A DNA stretch of 10,814 nucleotides from an uncultured Eubacteriaceae bacterium (GTDB taxonomy: Bacteria; Bacillota; Clostridia; Eubacteriales; Anaerofustaceae), in contig CAMSGF010000015.1 of assembly GCA_947058225.1 (NCBI GenBank), positions 1-10,814 on the forward strand, written 5' to 3'. Made by a program: the position numbers and the translations under genes. Position 1 is the stretch's first letter, and every line of letters starts with the position of its first letter. This document shows, piece after piece, positions 6,776 to 10,814 of the stretch. The notes below the pieces were generated by a model, which saw only the letters and a program-made list of their open reading frames with translations, was not told the DNA's origin and ran no database searches.

Positions 6776-7603
6776 TTAATTTTGTCTATCTTTGTTATTT
6801 TTGCGCTCACAAATTAAATTAAAATAATTTTCATCTAAATACGAAAGACCGAGTTCATCTTTACCCTTTATTTTCTTTGAATGAAAATCACTTCCACCTG
6901 AAATCAACAGATTATGCTTTTTTGCAAAATCATAAAAAAACTCTCTTTGTTCATTATTATGCTTTGGATAAAAGACTTCTATACCCTCAACCCCGTTTTT
7001 TATAATTCCCTCATAATCTTCAAAATCTTCTATAAGCCCCGGATGTGCCAACACGCTTATTCCGCCCGCCTTATTTATATAATAAACCGCCTCTTTTACG
7101 CTAAGCTTTAGAGGCGGAACAAAACAAGGTGCATCATCCCCCACAAATTTATCATAAGCTTCCTTTGTAGATTTTACATATCCTTTATTTACCATAAGCC
7201 TTACTATGTGCATTCTCGTAAAAGATGCGTTTGGATTTTTGTTTGTAACTTCATCATACGTAAGTTCAACACTGTATTCCTTTAGCATCTTTAATATTTT
7301 CTTTATTCTCTCTCTTCTATATACCCTTATGCTTTCAACTTTTTCCCTAAATTCTTTGTTATTCCCATCCACAAAATACCCGAGAATATGAACATTTTTT
7401 CCTTTATATAAAGTAGAAAACTCTATCCCGCTTATAACTTCAACCCCATCAACTCCAAAATCTGTCTTATAATTTATGGTGTCGTGGTCTGTCAGTGCGA
7501 TAACCTTTATCCCCTCACTCTTTGCGAGAGAAACTACTTCCCCCGCCGTCATATCCCCATCTGAAGATATCGTATGAACGTGCATATCCGCATATTTTAT
7601 CAT
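6776..7603 (-). CDS. PHP-domain phosphoesterase (TrpH/YciV-like)
   Basis: The protein has 275 residues, near the ~290 of E. coli YciV (RNase AM/TrpH). The PHP metal site is complete: HVH (His8, His10), Asp15, TDHD (39-41 include Asp39 and His40), Glu61 in SGIEFS, His72, LAHPG near 207-211, and GGSDFH near the C-terminus. The insertion between these motifs matches the TrpH family, whose members hydrolyse 3',5'-nucleoside bisphosphates and short RNA 5' ends. Other PHP enzymes such as histidinol phosphatase are less likely because of the GIEFS and HILGY pattern. The start is ATG 7603, overlapping the hslO TGA as ATGA, so translation is probably coupled. A frame extended to 7672 lies inside hslO and has no support. 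The exact substrate is inferred from family only. Confidence 0.88.
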   Translation of the reverse strand: MIKYADMHVHTISSDGDMTAGEVVSLAKSEGIKVIALTDHDTINYKTDFGVDGVEVISGIEFSTLYKGKNVHILGYFVDGNNKEFREKVESIRVYRRERIKKILKMLKEYSVELTYDEVTNKNPNASFTRMHIVRLMVNKGYVKSTKEAYDKFVGDDAPCFVPPLKLSVKEAVYYINKAGGISVLAHPGLIEDFEDYEGIIKNGVEGIEVFYPKHNNEQREFFYDFAKKHNLLISGGSDFHSKKIKGKDELGLSYLDENYFNLICERKNNKDRQN

Positions 7604-8475
7604 AGACTTTCTCTTACTAAATCTTTTAATTCGCTCGTCGTAAGGTCGTATTCTTTCTTGCAGAAATGACAAAGAACGCTTATCCCTTCATCATCATCGA
7701 TAATTTCCTGAAGTGATTCTTTTCCAAGAGATAAAATAACTTTCTTTATCTTTTCAACGTTGCAGTCACAGTAGTATCTTACTTTCTTCTTTTCAACAAT
7801 CTCAACATCTTTTCCTTCAAAAAGCTCTGTCACTATCTCTTCGATAGTCTTTCCTTCTCTTAAAAGAGTCGTAATAGGGCGGAGTGTTTCAATTCTTCCC
7901 TGAAGATAATCTACATCTTCTTCCTGTGCGTTTGGAAGAAGCTGAATGATAAGCCCGCCTGATTCTTCAACATTACATTCTTTGTCTACAAACACACCGA
8001 GAGCCACAACGCTTGGAGTCTGTTCGCTCTTTGCAAAGTAATAAGTAAAGTCTTCTCCGATTTCACCGCTTACGAGTGGAACTTCACCACTATAAGGCTG
8101 TTTTAAACCTATGTCCTTTATTACCTTTAAACTTCCCTCTCCAACCACTTTTTTCACATCCAACTTTCCATTATCGGTTATATAAACATTCGTAGTCGGA
8201 TTGTCAATATCACACTTTATCTCTCCCAAAGGATTCGCCGTACATACTATCTTTCCGATTTCTCCATCTCCTGCTACAATAGATGTAACAACGTCTGTGT
8301 CGTTTTTCATAGTATAACCGATAAGCACTGTCGCTATCATAGTTCTTCCGACAGCAGCTGTTGCGGTTGGGGTCGTGTTATGAACATTTCTCATCTCTTC
8401 AACCGTATCCTTTGCAGTTGCCGCAAAGAACCTAATTGGCATATTTTTAACATTTCCTCTAATCATATAATCCAT
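7600..8475 (-). CDS. hslO: Redox-regulated chaperone Hsp33
   Basis: Hsp33 is a cytoplasmic holdase activated when oxidation releases zinc from its C-terminal domain, protecting unfolded proteins during oxidative or bleach stress. The 291 residues match the family. The N-terminal core begins DYMIRGNVKNMPIRFFAA and contains the Hsp33 stretch TAAVGRTMIA near 39-49. The zinc switch is intact: Cys236-X-Cys238 and Cys269-X2-Cys272, separated by 30 residues. AGGAGAG lies 7 bases before the ATG and holds the end of the upstream OTC gene's TAA; the intergenic gap is 4 bases. The gene shares a transcript with the arginine deiminase pair, which fits stress-linked expression but does not prove it. Confidence 0.97.
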   Translation of the reverse strand: MDYMIRGNVKNMPIRFFAATAKDTVEEMRNVHNTTPTATAAVGRTMIATVLIGYTMKNDTDVVTSIVAGDGEIGKIVCTANPLGEIKCDIDNPTTNVYITDNGKLDVKKVVGEGSLKVIKDIGLKQPYSGEVPLVSGEIGEDFTYYFAKSEQTPSVVALGVFVDKECNVEESGGLIIQLLPNAQEEDVDYLQGRIETLRPITTLLREGKTIEEIVTELFEGKDVEIVEKKKVRYYCDCNVEKIKKVILSLGKESLQEIIDDDEGISVLCHFCKKEYDLTTSELKDLVRESL

Positions 8476-8479
8476 ATTT

Positions 8480-9472
8480 TTACTCTCCTATCGTCGCACA
8501 CATAATAGCTTTTATCGTGTGCATTCTGTTTTCTGCTTCGTCGAATACTTTGGAATGGTTACTGCGAAATACTTCATCTGTTACTTCCATCTCACGAAGA
8601 CCATATTTATTATATATATCTAAACCTATCGAAGTGTTCAAATCGTGAAATGATGGCAGGCAGTGTAAAAATATAACATTTTCATTGCCCGTCTTTTCAA
8701 GCATTTCTTTGTTCACCTGATAAGATTTTAGCAGGTTTATCCTCTCTTCAAACTTATCCTCTTCCCCCATAGAAACCCATATATCAGTATATATCGCATC
8801 AGAGTCTTTAACTCCCCTATCTATATCATCAGTTATTAGAACGCTCGACCCGTTTTTCTTCGCTTCTTTTGTCATTTCCTTAACTAAATCTTCATTTGGA
8901 GAAAGAGATTTTGGTGAAACGGCTGCAAAGTTTATTCCAAGCTTTGCACAGCCTATCAAAAGCGAATTTGAAACGTTGTTTCTCGCATCTCCCACATAGG
9001 TAAGCTTTATATCGTTATTATCCTTTTTAACATTTTCAAACAGCGTCATCGCATCGGCTAAAAACTGTGTCGGATGATAAAGGTCTGTCAGTCCGTTCCA
9101 CACCGGAATCCCTGAATACTTCGCCAAATCTTCTACCGTTTCCTGCTTAAAGCCCCTAAATTCAATCCCATCATAAAATCTTCCAAGCACCTTGGCGGTA
9201 TCCTCCAAAGATTCTTTCTTTCCCATTTGAGAATTTGTAAGAAAAGTTACGTTCCCACCCTCGTCGTGTGCAGCAACTTCAAACGCACACCTCGTCCTCG
9301 TGGAAGTCTTTTCAAAAAGAAGTACGATGTTCTTTCCGTCTAACAAATTTCCTTTAACTTTCTTTTTCTTCTTTCCCTTTAGCTTAAAAGCTAAATCTAA
9401 AAGATATTCTATTTCTTCTCTTGTATAATCTTTTAATGTCAGTAAACTTCTGCCCTTTAATGATATACTCAT
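8480..9472 (-). CDS. arcB: Ornithine carbamoyltransferase, probably catabolic
   Basis: The enzyme interconverts citrulline plus phosphate with ornithine plus carbamoyl phosphate. The carbamoyl-phosphate site STRTR (57-61) and HPTQ (133-136), the ornithine site D-WVSMG (230-236) and the catalytic HCLP (270-273) are all present. At 330 residues it is normal length. Two adjacent ATGs compete. AGGAGG (9478-9483) is only 2 bases from the first (9475) and 5 from the second (9472), so 9472 is preferred. The SD overlaps the arcA stop codon. Its position directly behind arcA indicates the catabolic arginine deiminase role, running towards carbamoyl phosphate. If the gene also serves biosynthesis, argF would be the appropriate name; sequence alone does not decide this. 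Confidence 0.95.
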   Translation of the reverse strand: MSISLKGRSLLTLKDYTREEIEYLLDLAFKLKGKKKKKVKGNLLDGKNIVLLFEKTSTRTRCAFEVAAHDEGGNVTFLTNSQMGKKESLEDTAKVLGRFYDGIEFRGFKQETVEDLAKYSGIPVWNGLTDLYHPTQFLADAMTLFENVKKDNNDIKLTYVGDARNNVSNSLLIGCAKLGINFAAVSPKSLSPNEDLVKEMTKEAKKNGSSVLITDDIDRGVKDSDAIYTDIWVSMGEEDKFEERINLLKSYQVNKEMLEKTGNENVIFLHCLPSFHDLNTSIGLDIYNKYGLREMEVTDEVFRSNHSKVFDEAENRMHTIKAIMCATIGE

Positions 9473-9481
9473 CATTTCCTC

Positions 9482-10690
9482 CTATAACTTTTCTCTTAAA
9501 ATCGGCATCGACATACATCTCGGTCCGCCTCTTCCCCTAACCAGTTCACTTCCTTGTATCGCCGTAACCTTTATATTGTTTTTTTCCAGTATCTCATTTG
9601 TTATTTCATTTCTGTTGTAGGTTATAACATGACCAGGGCTCACCGCAAAAGTGTTGGTTGAATCATTCCACTGCTCTCTTGCTGAGATGACTTTGCTGCC
9701 ACCGCCGCTTTTTATTATGTTAATTCCCTTTATGTCAAGTGCCTTTTCAAGTGCTATATTTAAGCTATCCTCTTTATTATAGTGTAACTGCTTCATTTTA
9801 TCAACAGTTATAGTAACAACTTCTATATCTTTTAAAATATTTGGAAAAATTATAAACTTATCGTAGTCAAGCATCGTAAAAACAGTATCAAGGTGCATAA
9901 ACGCCCTTACATGAGGTATCTTCATCGCAAGCACTTTTTTTATACCACAGCCCGATGTAAGCAGATTATGACTTATTTTATCTATGGCTTCTCTTGAAGT
10001 TCTTTGGGAAAAGCCTATCAAAACGCACTCATCACTTAAAACGAGAATATCCCCTCCCTCAAGACTCATCTTCTCATGTTTATTGTCATAATATATATAA
10101 TCAGGCTTTAAATCATTTGTATACTCATAAACTGCCCTTACTATCATACTCTCCCTGCTTCTTATATGAGTTTTCATCTTCGCATATGCGACTCCGCCTT
10201 TTATAACCGCACCGACATCCCTCATAAAATAAAGGTTTGGGAGCGGTTTGAAATAATATCCATATGTATCATCTAAAAAGTCATTTAAACTCTTTTCTTT
10301 TATGGAAAATTCATCTTCACCAAGCCCTGCGATTAAATATCTCGCAAGGGTTTTATTATCCTTTGATATGAGAAATTCCCTAAGTGCACATATGACCTTT
10401 TCATCAGATTTAACTTCCGAAAGTGCAATTTCTATAAGTTCACTCTTTGCCTGTTCATTTAACAAGACATCTTCAAGCAAGTCGCTCAAATACAAAATCT
10501 CTGCCCCGTTTTCCCGTAAAGCATCGGCGAAGCCATCGTGTTCTTTTCTCATTTGACTCATCCATGGAATATCCTCGAATAAAACTTCGCTTAATTCATC
10601 GGGAACGATTCTGTCGAGTTCAAAACCGGGTTTATGAAGTATGATTTTTTTAACTCTTCCTATTTCACTGTTGATAAACAAATCACTCAT
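9482..10690 (-). CDS. arcA: Arginine deiminase
   Basis: This enzyme hydrolyses arginine to citrulline and ammonia, the first step of the arginine deiminase pathway, which yields ATP and raises pH. The 402-residue protein is the usual length. The guanidinium-modifying-enzyme active site is complete: Asp158 in FMRDVGA, Glu211 in EGGD, His266 and Asp268 in HLDTVF, and nucleophile Cys392 in GPRCMSMP. The N-terminus SEIGRVKKIILHKPG is typical. AAGGAG lies 10 bases before the ATG, a rather long gap. It heads the minus-strand run. Carbamate kinase (arcC) and the arginine/ornithine antiporter (arcD) are not in the window and must be elsewhere if the pathway is complete. Confidence 0.98.
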   Translation of the reverse strand: MSDLFINSEIGRVKKIILHKPGFELDRIVPDELSEVLFEDIPWMSQMRKEHDGFADALRENGAEILYLSDLLEDVLLNEQAKSELIEIALSEVKSDEKVICALREFLISKDNKTLARYLIAGLGEDEFSIKEKSLNDFLDDTYGYYFKPLPNLYFMRDVGAVIKGGVAYAKMKTHIRSRESMIVRAVYEYTNDLKPDYIYYDNKHEKMSLEGGDILVLSDECVLIGFSQRTSREAIDKISHNLLTSGCGIKKVLAMKIPHVRAFMHLDTVFTMLDYDKFIIFPNILKDIEVVTITVDKMKQLHYNKEDSLNIALEKALDIKGINIIKSGGGSKVISAREQWNDSTNTFAVSPGHVITYNRNEITNEILEKNNIKVTAIQGSELVRGRGGPRCMSMPILREKL

Positions 10691-10814
10691 ATATTATTTA
10701 CTCCTTAAAAAACTAAAAGCACTTAGTCATATATTACCAAAATTTTAAATAAATTTTATTTCATTTTTCTCTATTTATTGATATAATAAATATTCCATAA
10801 AATATTAAATTTAA
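10691..10814 (-). promoter_or_regulatory. Leader and probable promoter region of the arcA run
   Basis: On the minus strand, TGGTAATAT (10731-10739) fits an extended -10 box (TGn plus TAATAT), but no good -35 is present 16-18 bases upstream. That is consistent with an activator-dependent promoter. Transcripts would begin near 10724, with a leader of about 35 bases. The leader contains a small 5-bp hairpin (ACTAA/TTAGT) just before the SD. Upstream, at 10747-10761, is a 7-bp AT-only palindrome around one base. I see no convincing ArgR box or catabolite-response element. Confidence 0.35.

Noticed and set aside
6718-6810. N-terminal extension of the 194-residue protein
   Set aside because: It would overlap the PHP gene, lacks an SD, and the ATG at 6717 has GGAGG directly before it.
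7604-7672. N-terminal extension of the PHP protein
   Set aside because: It lies inside the hslO coding region. The ATG at 7603 overlapping the hslO stop gives the normal family N-terminus.
9994-10644. Plus-strand frames opposite arcA
   Set aside because: They are antisense shadows of a well-supported gene with no ribosome sites or recognisable products. The same applies to frames opposite clpB and the PHP gene.
10747-10761. AT-only palindrome upstream of arcA as an ArgR box
   Set aside because: It lacks the conserved TGAAT/ATTCA half-site bases and is expected by chance in such AT-rich DNA.
10762-10790. Plus-strand TATAAT near the right edge as a promoter for a gene beyond the window
   Set aside because: The hexamer 17 bases upstream (TTTCAT) is a poor -35 and no gene is visible before the window ends.

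Overview
The window looks like chromosomal DNA from a low-GC, probably anaerobic Firmicute of the Clostridia/Tissierellia type. The reasons are strong AT bias, near-consensus AGGAGG ribosome sites, a consensus sigma-A promoter, TGA used as a stop, and the arginine deiminase plus catabolic OTC pair common in anaerobic Firmicutes. I cannot name a genus from the sequence alone. Nothing looks like a phage, IS element, CRISPR array, tRNA or rRNA.

Left part (1-3672, + strand): an AT-rich stretch with a small GC-rich island at the very edge leads to a clear promoter at 374-401. The promoter drives a two-gene unit: a ribbon-helix-helix (RHH) protein of unknown function, then the disaggregase ClpB. 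No CIRCE or CtsR operator is visible. Instead there are two perfect inverted repeats, one just upstream of the -35 box and one wrapped around the first Shine-Dalgarno (SD). ClpB also carries an internal GTG at codon 149 with its own SD.

Middle (3673-3905): clpB and the minus-strand genes converge on a striking non-coding element. Three consecutive hairpins, the last a bidirectional terminator, are enclosed by a 9-bp all-G/C stem. This is the least explained structure in the window.

Right part (3906-10690, all minus strand): eight tightly packed genes. In transcription order they are arcA (arginine deiminase), an ornithine carbamoyltransferase, hslO (Hsp33), a PHP-domain phosphoesterase, an unrecognised 194-residue protein, a lipoprotein, tdk (thymidine kinase) and a much-shortened amidohydrolase-like protein. 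Gaps are mostly 4-9 nt, with one 4-nt overlap and several stop codons embedded in the next SD; only two gaps exceed 45 nt. ArcA makes citrulline and ammonia from arginine, and the carbamoyltransferase yields ornithine and carbamoyl phosphate. Carbamate kinase and the antiporter needed to complete the pathway are not in this window. ClpB and Hsp33 give the window two protein-quality-control factors, but on opposite strands and in separate units.

Several starts are better placed downstream of the longest-frame start: 4649, 6717, 7603 and 9472. Most genes are ordinary housekeeping or metabolic genes. I did not find a convincing new multi-gene system. The best leads are the hairpin element, the RHH-clpB leader and the barrel-less amidohydrolase.
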